DNA of 64,000 nucleotides from Bradyrhizobium sp. CB1650 (GCF_029761915.1 NZ_CP121695.1:4803501-4867500), one strand, 5' to 3'; counted from the first letter of the stretch, positions 8,487 to 18,046 are shown. The notes: generated by a model not told the origin, from the letters alone. Program-made: numbers and translations.

Positions 8487-8864
8487 ATGGCTGGCGGACT
8501 CTCCGTTTTCCTGGTTGAAGACGAGGCGTTGATCCGGATGATGATCGCCGACATGGTGGAGGAGCTTGGCCACCACGTCGTCGCAGAGGCGGACAATGTC
8601 CGGGATGCCAGCGCCTTCGCCATGACGGCGCAGTATGATTTCGCGATCCTCGACATCAATCTCATGGGCGTTTACGTGGACCCCGTCGCCGATCTGATCG
8701 AGCGGCGCGGCAAGCCGTTTTTGTTCGCGACGGGCTACGGGCCGGAATTGCTGCCGTCATTGCTCCGGCGCAAACCGATCCTGCGCAAGCCGATCGCCAT
8801 CGATCAACTCAAGGCCATGATCGACTCGCTGTTTCCGGACGCACCCACAAGCGTTCCGCACTGA
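8487..8864 (+). CDS. Single-domain response regulator (CheY-like receiver)
   Basis: A 125-residue stand-alone receiver domain with no output domain. Conserved positions are intact: acidic pair Glu11/Asp12 in FLVEDEALIRMMI, phospho-acceptor Asp56 in FAILDINL, Thr82 in FATGYG and Lys101 in LRKPI. It would be phosphorylated by a histidine kinase and signal by protein contact, or act as a phosphate sink. No kinase is encoded nearby, so the partner is unknown. Such short FixJ/CheY-like receivers are frequent in rhizobia. It sits alone between the LTxxQ gene and a non-coding stretch to 9115. Confidence 0.88.
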   Translation: MAGGLSVFLVEDEALIRMMIADMVEELGHHVVAEADNVRDASAFAMTAQYDFAILDINLMGVYVDPVADLIERRGKPFLFATGYGPELLPSLLRRKPILRKPIAIDQLKAMIDSLFPDAPTSVPH

Positions 8865-9115
8865 TCGCGCCTGACCCGCGCGGGTGGCGAATAGCCGGGC
8901 AGCCTTGCCCTGGGGTAGGTGAAAGGCGCGGCGCCCGGCTATCCTGCCGCAGCGGCGCGGCCCCCTGAATTCGTCATTGGAACTTGAAGAAAAGCGGACC
9001 GATTCACGCCCAACTCATGGCCGTCTCGCGGCGTTGTCGGGAACCGGGAGGCGGAGGCCGCGAGATGTACGATCGCGCCGGTTAGGTCAGTGGTCCTGCC
9101 GTAGCGCAAATGAAA

Positions 9116-9139
9116 ATGGCCGCCCGTGAGGGCGGCCAT
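9116..9139 (-). terminator. Rho-independent terminator for the 51-residue gene
   Basis: ATGGCCGCCC, loop of 4, GGGCGGCCAT: a perfect 10-bp stem. On the minus strand it is followed by TTTTCATTTG. It lies 23 bp beyond the stop of the leftward small gene at 9163-9318. The 250 bp to its left (8865-9115) hold nothing I can support. Confidence 0.8.
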
Positions 9140-9162
9140 CGCGCTCGAAAGCTCCGGTCCCG

Positions 9163-9318
9163 TTAGATCAGGCCTGCGCTCAGGTCGATGCCGTGCGCCA
9201 TCAGACTGAACGAGGCGAGGAGGCCCGCGCAGCAGAACAGGATGATGGTCTTGAACGAATGGTCGCCGGACTGCGCTTCGACGCCGGCCGGAACGGCGGC
9301 AAGTGAGATCATGCTCAT
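9163..9318 (-). CDS. Small single-span membrane protein (51 aa)
   Basis: Short leftward gene. The start is set by an AGGGGGAAC Shine-Dalgarno a few bases before the ATG at 9318. The product begins MSMISLAAVPAGVEAQSGDH and has one hydrophobic span (TIILFCCAGLLASFSLMA). It is followed by a good terminator at 9116-9139, which strongly supports an independent transcription unit. I recognise the type as a small conserved membrane protein of Bradyrhizobium, without known function. Confidence 0.7.
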   Translation of the reverse strand: MSMISLAAVPAGVEAQSGDHSFKTIILFCCAGLLASFSLMAHGIDLSAGLI

Positions 9319-9460
9319 GTTTGTTCCCCCTGTTTGACCCTGAATTGCATCAGGCGAGGGAACTTCTAGAGCAAAAAGTTTGATACGGGATTGCGAGAGA
9401 TCCTTAACGGAATCGCAATCGTCCGCTTGGTCGTGCGGTCGATTGCAGGACCTGCAAGTC

Positions 9461-9664
9461 CTAGTTGCGGCCGGCTCTCAGCACCGTGGCAATGGTTTGC
9501 GCGGTCATCGCAGCGCGGTCCGAAGCGCGCTGCGCGGCCAGCCGATCCCTGGCCTTTTCCTCGATCAGCAGCTCGATCAGGGCGAGCCGCTTGTCCTCGT
9601 CGACCGCTTCGCTCAGCAAGCGATGATAGCGATGGTAGTCGAAGCCGATGTCTGGTTTACGCAT
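9461..9664 (-). CDS. Small conserved hypothetical protein (67 aa)
   Basis: A 67-residue charged, helical protein starting MRKPDIGFDYHRYHRLLSEA and continuing with KRLALIELLIEEKARDRLAA. In-frame starts lie upstream at 9676 and 9691, but 9664 has a GGGG about 8 bases ahead and gives the most natural N-terminus. No membrane span or signal peptide. The amphipathic helices suggest a small cytoplasmic binding or regulatory protein; function unknown. It is read leftward and stands alone between the 51-aa membrane gene and glk. Confidence 0.6.
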   Translation of the reverse strand: MRKPDIGFDYHRYHRLLSEAVDEDKRLALIELLIEEKARDRLAAQRASDRAAMTAQTIATVLRAGRN

Positions 9665-9823
9665 GCCACGCCCCATCCGCACGCCACGCACGGTTGAATT
9701 GTTTCCCAGTAGAAACAGACAGGCAAGTGCGATCCTGCAGGGAAGGCGGCATCGGAGCCAATCATCTGTGAATTATTCGTCGCCAAGCTGCAGCATCGGC
9801 CCGCTCGGCTGTGTCGGCGCAGC

Positions 9824-10798
9824 TCAATCGGCGCTGTGATCGGCAAACATCTTGAGCCCGACGAAGCTCGCATCGGACTTTATGACGAGCCAGCTCGGGA
9901 TGTTGTGCAGATAGTCCTGGAAGCGCCCTTTGGCCTCGAAGCGCGCCCGGAACGCGGAAGCCGCAAGGAACTCCGGAAAGCGCGGCGCGATACCGCCGGC
10001 GACATAGACGCCGCCGCGGGCCCCGAACGTCACCGCCAGATTGCCGGCGACGGAGCCGAGGATGGCGCAAAACATCTCCAGCGTCCCGCGGCTGACACTG
10101 CAACTGCCGTCAAGCGCCGCCTGTGTGATCTCAGCCGCGTTGCGCTTCGGCGCCTGCACGCCGTCAACCTCGGCGAGGGCCTCGTAGAGGCTCTGCAGGC
10201 CCGAACCGGACAGCGCACCGCGCTCGATCGAGACATGGCCAAAGCGCTGGCGCATGCACGCGATCACGCGCTCCTCGCGCTCATTCTCCGCCGGCAGGGT
10301 CGCGTGCCCGGCCTCGGTGACGACCGCCAGCCGGGCACCATGCCGCTCGATCAGGCAGGAGACGCCAAAGCCGGTCCCGGGCCCGATCACCAGCAACGGT
10401 TCGCCGGCGAGGCCGCCTTGTCCGCCGAGCGGGATCAGGTCGGCGGGCTGCAAGGCGGGCAGGGACCAGGCCACCACCTCGAAATCGTTGAGCACATGCA
10501 CCGTGTCGAAGCCGAGTGCCGGCTGAAGCTCGTTGCCGTCGATGACCCATGGGCTGTTGGTCATGACACAACGGTTGTTGGTCACGGGACCCGCGACGGC
10601 CAACACGGCCCTCTTGGGTTGCTCGCTAGTGGACCAACGCGCGAGGACGTCGCTGATGGCTTCCCGAACGGTCGGGAAGTCGGCAACCTTCACATAGTCG
10701 ATCGCTCCGATCTGATCGCCCCGGCTCAGCGCGAAACGCGCGTTGGTGCCGCCGATATCGGCGAGAAGAATTGTCTGTCCTGTCTTGCCGATGCTCAT
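9824..10798 (-). CDS. glk: Glucokinase
   Basis: A 324-residue ROK/Glk-type kinase that phosphorylates glucose to glucose-6-phosphate in the cytoplasm. The N-terminal phosphate-binding motif is LLADIGGTNARFALS (about residues 11-25). The second Gly-rich ATP loop is VIGPGTGFGVSCLI, and the sugar-contact region contains VVTEAGHATLPAENE. Length matches bacterial Glk (about 320). The open frame extends 55 codons further upstream, but ATG 10798 gives the family N-terminus. The divergent partner is pncA, with about 265 bp between starts. Unlike the GC-poor accessory genes later, its codon use is typical of the genome. Confidence 0.92.
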   Translation of the reverse strand: MSIGKTGQTILLADIGGTNARFALSRGDQIGAIDYVKVADFPTVREAISDVLARWSTSEQPKRAVLAVAGPVTNNRCVMTNSPWVIDGNELQPALGFDTVHVLNDFEVVAWSLPALQPADLIPLGGQGGLAGEPLLVIGPGTGFGVSCLIERHGARLAVVTEAGHATLPAENEREERVIACMRQRFGHVSIERGALSGSGLQSLYEALAEVDGVQAPKRNAAEITQAALDGSCSVSRGTLEMFCAILGSVAGNLAVTFGARGGVYVAGGIAPRFPEFLAASAFRARFEAKGRFQDYLHNIPSWLVIKSDASFVGLKMFADHSAD

Positions 10799-11064
10799 GG
10801 CGATACGGCTGCCGCGGCCTGGCCGGCTGCGGGAACCTTTGGCCTCCACTCCTTCGATCCGCGATTGGCGAACGGCTTGAGAATCCGCCGCCGGGCGCGG
10901 GTAGTCAACACGGACGAGGCCAAACCGTTGCACCTCGAGAGGAACGGACAAATCCTGCGACATCGCCCCGCGCGGCCGGGGAGGCGGTTGCGAACCGGCG
11001 AGGGAAGATCGACATTGAAGGGACCGGTGCCTGGCGCGCCGGATGCACGGGAATGAGGCCTACG

Positions 11065-11691
11065 ATGAAGATCTCTGACCGCGACGTGCTGCTCGTGATC
11101 GACGTGCAGAACGACTTCTGCACCGGCGGGGCGCTCGCCGTTCCCGGCGGCGAGAAGGTCGTTCCCGCGATCAACCGCATCGCCCAAAAGTTCGACAATG
11201 TCGTGCTGACCCAGGACTGGCATCCGCACGATCACGTCTCCTTCGCGCCGAACCATGCGGGGAGGCAGCCCTTCGAGACGATCAAACTCGACTACGGCAC
11301 CCAGGTACTGTGGCCCTCCCATTGCGTGCAGGGCACGGCCGGCGCCGAATTCCATCGCGAGCTGGACCTCACCCGAGCCAGCCTCGTTGTGCGCAAGGGT
11401 TTCCGTCGCGGCATCGATTCCTATTCGGCGTTGTTCGAGAACGACCACAGGACGCCGACCGGCCTGCTCGGATATTTGCGTGAGCGCGAGCTGAAGACGG
11501 TCTTCGTGGCCGGTCTCGCGCTCGATTTCTGCGTGCGTTTCTCGGCGGAGGATGCCCGCGAGGCGGGCCTTCAGGTTGCGGTCATCGAGGATGCCTGCCG
11601 CGGCATCGACCTCGACGGCTCGGTGGCTGCGACCCATCAGAGTTTTCGTGAGCTCGGCATCTCCGTCGTCAGCCTCGAGGCGTTCTTATGA
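11065..11691 (+). CDS. pncA: Nicotinamidase
   Basis: A 208-residue isochorismatase-fold amidase hydrolysing nicotinamide to nicotinate and ammonia, the entry to NAD salvage. The catalytic triad is readable: Asp13 (VIDVQNDFC), Lys111 (VVRKGF) and Cys156 (ALDFCVRF). Metal ligands fit Asp51 and His53 in TQDWHPHDH, plus His86. ATG 11065 has GAGG six bases upstream; ATG 11053 is an alternative. It starts a rightward run with a PhaC-like hydrolase 16 bp downstream and nadE after that, so two NAD-pathway enzymes share one neighbourhood. Confidence 0.92.
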   Translation: MKISDRDVLLVIDVQNDFCTGGALAVPGGEKVVPAINRIAQKFDNVVLTQDWHPHDHVSFAPNHAGRQPFETIKLDYGTQVLWPSHCVQGTAGAEFHRELDLTRASLVVRKGFRRGIDSYSALFENDHRTPTGLLGYLRERELKTVFVAGLALDFCVRFSAEDAREAGLQVAVIEDACRGIDLDGSVAATHQSFRELGISVVSLEAFL

Positions 11692-11707
11692 CGATGGTGA
11701 AATAGTC

Positions 11708-12826
11708 ATGGCGGAGAAATCCGACAAACAGCCGGCCGGATCGACGCAGGTCCCTGATGATCCGCTGCTGTGGCCGCTCTCGGCAGTACGGCTCGCCATG
11801 GATGCCTGCTTGTGGTGGCTGGAGCGTGCGCCCGCGGAACAGGGCGACAGCAGCCTGCCGTGGACGACGCAAAACACCGTCGCGTTGGAGCTTCCAACCA
11901 TGCGCCTGCGCCGTTGCGGTGAGACGCGATCCGGGCAACCGGCGGCCCTGATCTGCGCGCCCTACGCGCTACATCGGGCGCTGATCGCGGATTTCGCGCC
12001 GGGCCACAGTGTCGTGGAATCGCTTCAGAACGGCGGCATCGAGCGGGTCTATCTCACGGACTGGCGCTCGGCATCGCCTGAGATGCGCTATCTCTCGATC
12101 GACAGCTATCTCGGCGATCTCAACGTCGCCATCGATGAGATCGGCGCGCCCGTCGATCTCATCGGCCTGTGCCAGGGCGGTTGGCTGTCGCTGGTCTACG
12201 CGGCGCGCTTTCCCGCCAAGGTGCGGCGGCTGGTGCTGGTCGGGGCGCCCGTCGATCTCTCGATCGACTCCGCGTTGTCCCGGCTCGTCCGCAACGCGCC
12301 GGAGGTGGTCTACGACCAGCTCGTGGCGCGCGGCGGCGGCAATGTCAGCGGCGAGGAGATGCTGCGCGTCTGGTCGAAAGCGCCGAGCCGCGACGATATC
12401 GCGACGGCGCTGCAGATTGACTTGTCCGATGACGAAGGCGCCGCGCTGCTTCAGCGTTTCGATCGCTGGAACGCCGAAACGCTCAATCTGCCCGGCACCT
12501 ATTATCTTGAGATCGTCAACTGGGTCTTCCGGGAGAACCGGATCGCGGCCGGCAACTTCACCGCACTCGGCCGCGAGATCCACCTGAAGGACGTCAAGGC
12601 GCCGGCCTTCCTGCTGGCCGGGCTCGACGACGACGTCGTCCCGGTCGGACAGGCGCTGGCCACTGCCCATCTTCTCGGAACGCCGCCGGCCTTCGTCGCG
12701 GCGGCCTCCGAGCCCAGCAATCACCTCGGCCTGTTCATGGGCGCGCGGACCCACGCTCACGCCTGGCCTCGGATCGCAGAATGGTTGCGCGACGATTTGA
12801 CCGACGTCCTGGCGCGCACCGCCTGA
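11708..12826 (+). CDS. PhaC-like alpha/beta-hydrolase with Cys nucleophile
   Basis: A 372-residue alpha/beta-hydrolase related to polyhydroxyalkanoate synthases. The nucleophile elbow is GLCQGGW, with Cys155 in the G-x-C-x-G-G pattern typical of PhaC rather than the Ser of ordinary hydrolases. The family stretch VYLTDWRSASPE precedes it. The acid lies near LAGLDDDVVP and the His near EPSNHLGLF. It is shorter than class I PhaC (about 560-600 residues) and lacks its long N-terminal region, so it may be a synthase-like thioesterase, a depolymerase or a diverged synthase. It lies 16 bp after pncA, arguing for co-transcription. The reason for this pairing is unclear. Confidence 0.75.
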   Translation: MAEKSDKQPAGSTQVPDDPLLWPLSAVRLAMDACLWWLERAPAEQGDSSLPWTTQNTVALELPTMRLRRCGETRSGQPAALICAPYALHRALIADFAPGHSVVESLQNGGIERVYLTDWRSASPEMRYLSIDSYLGDLNVAIDEIGAPVDLIGLCQGGWLSLVYAARFPAKVRRLVLVGAPVDLSIDSALSRLVRNAPEVVYDQLVARGGGNVSGEEMLRVWSKAPSRDDIATALQIDLSDDEGAALLQRFDRWNAETLNLPGTYYLEIVNWVFRENRIAAGNFTALGREIHLKDVKAPAFLLAGLDDDVVPVGQALATAHLLGTPPAFVAAASEPSNHLGLFMGARTHAHAWPRIAEWLRDDLTDVLARTA

Positions 12827-12949
12827 TCCGGCCGGTTTGCATATTCATTATGCATGTCGGCGAATGGTCTGCCCCCGCACGCCTCGATCAGCTAAGAATG
12901 GAGTTCGCAACTGCTGACGTTGCCAGGAACAGAAGGTACTGCGGTTAGG

Positions 12950-14983
12950 ATGAGCTTCCACTCGATCTATGCCCACGGATTTGCTCGCGTAGCGGCCTGC
13001 GTCACCACTTCCCATGTGGCCGATCCCTCGGCCAATGCAAAGGCCATCCTGGCGGCGGCGAACGCCTGTCACGCGCAGTCGGTGGCGGTCGCAGTCTTTC
13101 CCGAGCTCGGCCTGTCAGGCTATGCGATCGAAGACCTCGTCATGCAGGATCCGCTGCTCGATGCGGTCGAACGCGCGCTTGCCGCGATCGTCGAGGGGAC
13201 GGCGGCCCTGATGCCTGTCCTGATCGTCGGCGCGCCGCTGCGCTTCGGTGCCCGCATCTACAATTGCGCCGTCGTCATTCATCGCGGCAGCGTCCTCGGC
13301 GTCGTGCCCAAGACCTATCTGCCGACCTATCGCGAATTCTATGAAGGACGGCACTTTGCCTCCGGCGCCGGCATCGTCGGCGATGTCATCGCGATCGGCC
13401 AGCTCCGTGCGCCCTTTGGCGTCGATCTCCTGTTCTCGGCCGAGGACGTTCCCGGCCTCACCATCGGCGTCGAGATCTGCGAGGACATGTGGATCCCGGT
13501 GACGCCGGCCTCCGAACTCGCGCTCGCCGGCGCCAGCGTGCTGATCAACCTCTCCGGCAGCCCGATCACGATTGGCCGCGCGCGCTCGCGCGCTCTGCTT
13601 TGTCAGTCGACATCGGCACGCTGCCTTGCGGCCTACGTCTACGCCGCCGCGGGCGCAGGCGAGTCCACGACCGATCTCGCCTGGGACGGCCAGACCTCGA
13701 TCTACGAGAACGGCGTGCTGCTGGCCGAGGGCGAGCGGTTCCGGCAGGACGGCCAGATCACGCTGGCGGACGTCGATCTCGACCTGCTGCGGCAGGAGCG
13801 ATCGCTGATGGGGACGTTCGACGACAACCGCAGGCAGCGCGAGGGCTACTTCCGCAAGGTCGCCTTCGCCTTGAAGCCGCCGGCCGCCGACATCGGCTTC
13901 CTGCGCAAGGTCGAGCGCTTTCCCTTCGTGCCGAGCGACGAGAGCCTGCTCGAGCAGGATTGCTACGAGGCCTACAACATCCAGGTCGCCGGCCTTGTGC
14001 AGCGGATGCGTGCGACCGGCACCAAGCGCGTCGTCATCGGTGTTTCGGGCGGTCTCGATTCCACCCACGCGCTGATCGTCGCCGCCAAGGCCGTCGATTT
14101 GCTCGGCCTGCCACGCAGCAACATCCTCGCCTACACCATGCCAGGCTTTGCCACCGGCAGCGAGAGCAAGACCAACGCGCTCGCGCTGATGAAGGCATTG
14201 CAGGCGAGCTCGCAGGAGCTCGACATCCGCCCCGCGGCGACGCAGATGCTGAAGGACATCGGCCATCCCTTCGGCAAGGGGGAGACGGTCTACGACGTCA
14301 CCTTCGAGAACGTGCAGGCCGGCCTGCGCACGGATTATCTGTTCCGGCTCGCCAACCATCACGGCGGCATCGTCATCGGCACCGGCGATCTCTCCGAGCT
14401 TGCGCTCGGCTGGTGCACCTATGGCGTCGGCGACCAGATGGCGCATTACAACGTCAACGCGGGCGTGCCGAAGACGCTGATCCAGCATCTGATCCGCTGG
14501 GTGATCGCGTCAAAGCAGTTCAGCGACGACGTGAACCGGACGCTTGCGTCGATCCTGGAGGCCGAGATCTCGCCCGAGCTGGTTCCGGTCGAGCCCGGCG
14601 AGAAGCCGCAGAGCACTGAAGCGTCGGTCGGGCCCTACGAGCTGCAGGATTTCAACCTGTTCTACACGCTGCGCTTCGGAATGCGGCCGTCGAAAATCGC
14701 ATTCCTGGCGCTGCATGCATGGAAGGACGTCGCCGGAGGCGAATGGCCGCCGGCTTTCCCCAGCGATCGGCGCAGGGCCTATGATCTTGCGGAGATCCGG
14801 CGCTGGCTGGAAGTTTTCCTGCGGCGCTTCTTCGCCTTCAGCCAGTTCAAGCGCTCGGCGATGCCGAACGGACCGAAGGTTTCGGCCGGCGGCTCGTTGT
14901 CGCCGCGCGGCGATTGGCGCGCGCCGTCGGACTCCAGCGCTGCGGCGTGGCTCGAGGATCTCGCACGGAACGTGCCGAACTGA
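12950..14983 (+). CDS. nadE: Glutamine-dependent NAD(+) synthetase
   Basis: A 677-residue two-domain enzyme making NAD from deamido-NAD, ATP and glutamine. The N-terminal nitrilase-like glutaminase has its Glu ([13 protein letters not shown], about residue 50), Lys ([15 protein letters not shown], about 120) and Cys ([10 protein letters not shown], about 177). The C-terminal synthetase has the PP-loop [12 protein letters not shown] (about 367) and the conserved [16 protein letters not shown]. Length fits the large glutamine-dependent form. ATG 12950 replaces an earlier in-frame TTG. The gene lies about 120 bp after the PhaC-like gene, perhaps with its own promoter, and completes the nicotinamide salvage route begun by pncA. 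Confidence 0.95.
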   Translation: MSFHSIYAHGFARVAACVTTSHVADPSANAKAILAAANACHAQSVAVAVFPELGLSGYAIEDLVMQDPLLDAVERALAAIVEGTAALMPVLIVGAPLRFGARIYNCAVVIHRGSVLGVVPKTYLPTYREFYEGRHFASGAGIVGDVIAIGQLRAPFGVDLLFSAEDVPGLTIGVEICEDMWIPVTPASELALAGASVLINLSGSPITIGRARSRALLCQSTSARCLAAYVYAAAGAGESTTDLAWDGQTSIYENGVLLAEGERFRQDGQITLADVDLDLLRQERSLMGTFDDNRRQREGYFRKVAFALKPPAADIGFLRKVERFPFVPSDESLLEQDCYEAYNIQVAGLVQRMRATGTKRVVIGVSGGLDSTHALIVAAKAVDLLGLPRSNILAYTMPGFATGSESKTNALALMKALQASSQELDIRPAATQMLKDIGHPFGKGETVYDVTFENVQAGLRTDYLFRLANHHGGIVIGTGDLSELALGWCTYGVGDQMAHYNVNAGVPKTLIQHLIRWVIASKQFSDDVNRTLASILEAEISPELVPVEPGEKPQSTEASVGPYELQDFNLFYTLRFGMRPSKIAFLALHAWKDVAGGEWPPAFPSDRRRAYDLAEIRRWLEVFLRRFFAFSQFKRSAMPNGPKVSAGGSLSPRGDWRAPSDSSAAAWLEDLARNVPN

Positions 14984-15010
14984 CACTGAAACGGGGGCGG
15001 CCCAAACGAC

Positions 15011-15044
15011 GTCGCGCCGCACGGCTGATGGCCTGCGGCGCGAC
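15011..15044 (+). terminator. Hairpin after nadE
   Basis: GTCGCGCCGCA, 12-base loop, TGCGGCGCGAC: a perfect 11-bp stem 27 bp beyond the nadE stop. There is no strong T-run, so the terminator role is inferred from position. Confidence 0.5.
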
Positions 15045-15066
15045 GCTGCGTTCAATCTAGAAGATA

Positions 15067-15104
15067 CGAGGTCCGGAGTGCCTAGGAGTCCGGACCTCGC
15101 AACC
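15067..15104. repeat. Hairpin motif copy A (CGAGGTCCGGA stem, CGCAACC tail)
   Basis: CGAGGTCCGGA, 11-base loop, TCCGGACCTCG, then CAACC. A second copy with a matching stem change lies at 18003-18046. The role is unknown. The rest of the gap (15105-15527) before ilvD holds no gene I can support. Confidence 0.6.
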
Positions 15105-15527
15105 TTGCCCCAGCCTTCAAATCCCCGCCCCATGCGGCTCCCCAGCCCCGTGGTGCGCGATCAGAGGGTGATGCCCTTGGAAGTGGCCGCCGATCGATGT
15201 GCGCGATGTACGTGAGATCGGGCGAGCATTCCATTCCGGATCACTACGGACTCGAATACCGTTGCGCTCGCGTCCCATCATGCGCGCGGGCCTTGCTGCT
15301 GATGTGATCCAACCTTCCGGCGTGCATGCTCTTCCTCATCACGGCGCCCGCGACGTTCGCCTTTGAGCCCGCGCCCGGAGCAGGGGAGGCCTGCGAAAGC
15401 CGGGTCCAGCCCGGTCCGGACCAAGTTCTCATTGCACCGGCTGGCCCCGTGCGCTATCCGGCCGGAAACGCCTGAGGCGGCTTGCAGATTTCCCCGCCCG
15501 GCCCATCCAACGAGGACGGAAACCGCC
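15105..15527. other. Non-coding leader region upstream of ilvD
   Basis: Open frames here are short, out of phase with any family I recognise and lack ribosome-binding sites. The ilvD promoter is expected here. I looked for a leader peptide rich in branched-chain codons with attenuator hairpins and did not find a convincing one. Confidence 0.4.
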
Positions 15528-17378
15528 ATGCCAGCCTATCGCTCCCGCACCACCACCCACGGCCGCAACATGGCGGGCGCCCGCGGCCTCTGGCGCGCGA
15601 CGGGCATGAAGGATGCGGACTTCGGCAAGCCGATCATCGCGGTCGTCAACTCCTTCACCCAGTTCGTGCCGGGCCACGTCCACCTGAAAGACCTCGGCCA
15701 GCTCGTGGCGCGCGAGATCGAGCAGGCCGGCGGCGTCGCCAAGGAGTTCAACACCATCGCGGTCGACGACGGCATCGCCATGGGCCATGACGGCATGCTC
15801 TACAGCCTGCCGTCGCGCGAATTGATCGCCGACAGCGTCGAATACATGGCCAATGCGCATTGTGCCGACGGCCTCGTCTGCATCTCCAATTGCGACAAGA
15901 TCACGCCCGGCATGCTGATGGCCGCGCTCCGCCTCAACATCCCAGCCGTGTTCGTCTCGGGCGGACCGATGGAGGCCGGCAAGGTCAAGCTGCAGGGCAA
16001 GACCAAGGCCGTCGACCTGATCGACGCCATGGTCGCGGCGGCCGACTCCAAGGTCAGCGACGACGACGTCAAGGTGATCGAGCGCTCGGCGTGCCCGACC
16101 TGCGGCTCCTGCTCGGGCATGTTCACCGCCAATTCGATGAACTGCCTGACCGAGGCGCTCGGCCTCGCACTGCCCGGCAACGGCTCGGTGGTCGCAACGC
16201 ATGCCGACCGCAAGCGGCTGTTCGTCGAGGCCGGCCATACCATCGTCGATATCGTCCGCCGCTACTACGAGCAGGATGATGCCTCGGTGCTGCCGCGCAA
16301 CATCGCCAACTTCAAGGCGTTCGAGAACGCGATGACGCTGGACATCGCCATGGGCGGCTCGACCAACACCGTGCTGCATCTGCTCGCCGCCGCCCATGAA
16401 GGGCAGGTCGAGTTCACCATGCGCGACATCGACCGCCTGTCGCGACGCGTGCCCGTGCTGTGCAAGGTCGCGCCGTCGGTCGCCGACGTTCATGTCGAGG
16501 ACGTGCATCGTGCCGGCGGCATCATGGGGATTCTGGGCGAGCTCGATCGCGCCGGCCTGATCGACACCAAGGTGTCGACCGTGCATGCGCCGACGATGGC
16601 GGATGCGCTGGAGCGCTGGGACGTCAAGCGCTCGAAGAGCGAGGCGGTGCGCACCTTCTATCGCGCCTCGCCCGGCGGCATCCCGACCCAGGTCGCCTTC
16701 AGCCAGGAGCGCCGCTACGACGAGCTCGACACAGATCGCGAGAAGGGCGTGGTGCGCGATCTCGAGCACGCCTTCAGCAAGGACGGCGGCCTCGCCGTGC
16801 TCTATGGCAACCTCGCGCAGGACGGCTGCATCGTGAAGACCGCCGGCGTCGACGCCTCGATCCTGAAATTCTCCGGCCCGGCGCGCGTGTTCGAAAGCCA
16901 GGACGCCGCGGTCGAGGGCATCTTGGGAGGCAAGGTCGTGGCCGGTGAGGTCGTGGTCGTCCGCTACGAGGGGCCGCGGGGCGGGCCGGGCATGCAGGAG
17001 ATGCTGTACCCGACGAGCTACCTGAAATCGATGGGGCTCGGCAAAGCCTGCGCGCTCGTCACCGACGGCCGCTTCTCCGGCGGCTCGTCCGGCCTGTCGA
17101 TCGGGCATCTGTCGCCGGAAGCCGCCGAAGGCGGCAATATCGGCCTCGTGCGCGACGGCGATAAGATCGCGATTGACATTCCGAACCGCAGCATTCGTCT
17201 CGAGGTCTCCGACGACGAGCTTGCCAAGCGTCGTGCGGCGGAAGAGGCGAAGGGCGAGGCCGCCTGGCAGCCGCAAAACCGCAAGCGCAACGTCTCGACT
17301 GCGCTCCAGGCTTACGCCGCGCTCACCACCAGCGCGGCCCGCGGCGCGGTGCGCGAGGTCAAGCGGCGAGGGAAGTAA
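15528..17378 (+). CDS. ilvD: Dihydroxy-acid dehydratase
   Basis: A 616-residue Fe-S dehydratase, the usual IlvD length. It converts 2,3-dihydroxy-3-methylvalerate and -isovalerate to the keto acids of isoleucine and valine. The start [20 protein letters not shown] is characteristic, so ATG 15528 is used although the frame is open 55 codons further. Cluster ligands are visible in [10 protein letters not shown] and [17 protein letters not shown]. The C-terminal signature is [20 protein letters not shown]. Cytoplasmic. It is monocistronic here: the next gene on the strand lies 176 bp away and encodes an unrelated exported protein. Confidence 0.96.
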   Translation: MPAYRSRTTTHGRNMAGARGLWRATGMKDADFGKPIIAVVNSFTQFVPGHVHLKDLGQLVAREIEQAGGVAKEFNTIAVDDGIAMGHDGMLYSLPSRELIADSVEYMANAHCADGLVCISNCDKITPGMLMAALRLNIPAVFVSGGPMEAGKVKLQGKTKAVDLIDAMVAAADSKVSDDDVKVIERSACPTCGSCSGMFTANSMNCLTEALGLALPGNGSVVATHADRKRLFVEAGHTIVDIVRRYYEQDDASVLPRNIANFKAFENAMTLDIAMGGSTNTVLHLLAAAHEGQVEFTMRDIDRLSRRVPVLCKVAPSVADVHVEDVHRAGGIMGILGELDRAGLIDTKVSTVHAPTMADALERWDVKRSKSEAVRTFYRASPGGIPTQVAFSQERRYDELDTDREKGVVRDLEHAFSKDGGLAVLYGNLAQDGCIVKTAGVDASILKFSGPARVFESQDAAVEGILGGKVVAGEVVVVRYEGPRGGPGMQEMLYPTSYLKSMGLGKACALVTDGRFSGGSSGLSIGHLSPEAAEGGNIGLVRDGDKIAIDIPNRSIRLEVSDDELAKRRAAEEAKGEAAWQPQNRKRNVSTALQAYAALTTSAARGAVREVKRRGK

Positions 17379-17554
17379 GCACTGCTCCGTCCGCGGGATG
17401 CGGATGGTCAACGACTTCTTAGCGACCGGCAAGACTGCGCCGATCGCGTTAAGGATGCCCCGACGAACTTCGGCAGCCCAGGATTTCGCGGCGTATACTG
17501 CTGCGCGCCGACCTTCGGATCCAAATCATTTCGGGCAACTGGGGCACCACCAAA

Positions 17555-17929
17555 ATGTCTCGTACTCTCGCAGTCGTTTTCGCAACGGCAGTCGCGGCCA
17601 TTTCCATGACGGGCGCAGCCTCGGCGGGCTGCTACAATTGCTATACGCCGCCGCCCTGCACGACCTGCTATCAGCAGCAATACGTGCCGCCGCAGTATCG
17701 CACCGTCGATGAGACCGTGATGGTTTCGCCGGGCTCCGTGGTCGCGCACCGCACGCCGGCGCAGTACCGCACCGTGATGGTGCCGCAGACCGTGATGGTC
17801 GCACCCCCGGGCGTGCAGTACGAGCGCATCCCGCCGCAATACGCCACCCGCCAGCGCGTCGAGATGGTCTCGCCGGGCTACTCCTATTACGCGCCGGTGG
17901 CGATGGGCTGCGCTTCCTGCGGCTACTGA
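17555..17929 (+). CDS. Exported Cys-rich protein with PQYRTV-type repeats
   Basis: A 124-residue secreted protein. The signal peptide is TLAVVFATAVAAISMTGAAS, cleaved near ASA. The mature N-terminus is Cys/Tyr-rich (GCYNCYTPPPCTTCYQQQ). Three imperfect repeats of about 16-19 residues follow: PPQYRTVDETVMVSPG, PAQYRTVMVPQTVMVAPPG and PPQYATRQRVEMVSPG. The C-terminus is again Cys-containing (MGCASCGY). The Tyr/Pro/Val repeats suggest an extended surface or envelope protein, and the terminal cysteines could form disulfides. I recognise it as a conserved hypothetical in Bradyrhizobium, with no known function. A good terminator follows at 17955-17988. Confidence 0.75.
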   Translation: MSRTLAVVFATAVAAISMTGAASAGCYNCYTPPPCTTCYQQQYVPPQYRTVDETVMVSPGSVVAHRTPAQYRTVMVPQTVMVAPPGVQYERIPPQYATRQRVEMVSPGYSYYAPVAMGCASCGY

Positions 17930-17954
17930 GACGACACAACCGTCAAAGGCTCCG

Positions 17955-17988
17955 CGCGGCGCTGATCAAGAGCGCCGCGTTTTGTTTT
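17955..17988 (+). terminator. Rho-independent terminator
   Basis: CGCGGCGCT, loop GATCAAG, AGCGCCGCG, followed at once by TTTTGTTTTG. It lies 26 bp past the stop of the exported repeat protein. Confidence 0.88.
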
Positions 17989-18002
17989 GCTCGGATGACG
18001 AA

Positions 18003-18046
18003 CGAGGCCCGGACGTGGAGGGGAACTCCAGCCGGGCCTCGCAACC
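18003..18046. repeat. Hairpin motif copy B (CGAGGCCCGG stem, CGCAACC tail)
   Basis: CGAGGCCCGG and CCGGGCCTCG pair around a loop containing an inner TGGAG/CTCCA stem; CAACC follows. Against copy A (15067-15104) the stem T:A pair is replaced by C:G, keeping pairing. It lies between the terminator and tRNA-Ser. Confidence 0.6.

Noticed and set aside
8939..9139. A 66-codon minus-strand frame
   Set aside because: It begins inside the terminator hairpin region, has no ribosome-binding site and shows no recognisable family.
15105..15527. Branched-chain attenuator or riboswitch ahead of ilvD
   Set aside because: No leader peptide with clustered Leu/Val/Ile codons and no set of alternative hairpins could be made out.
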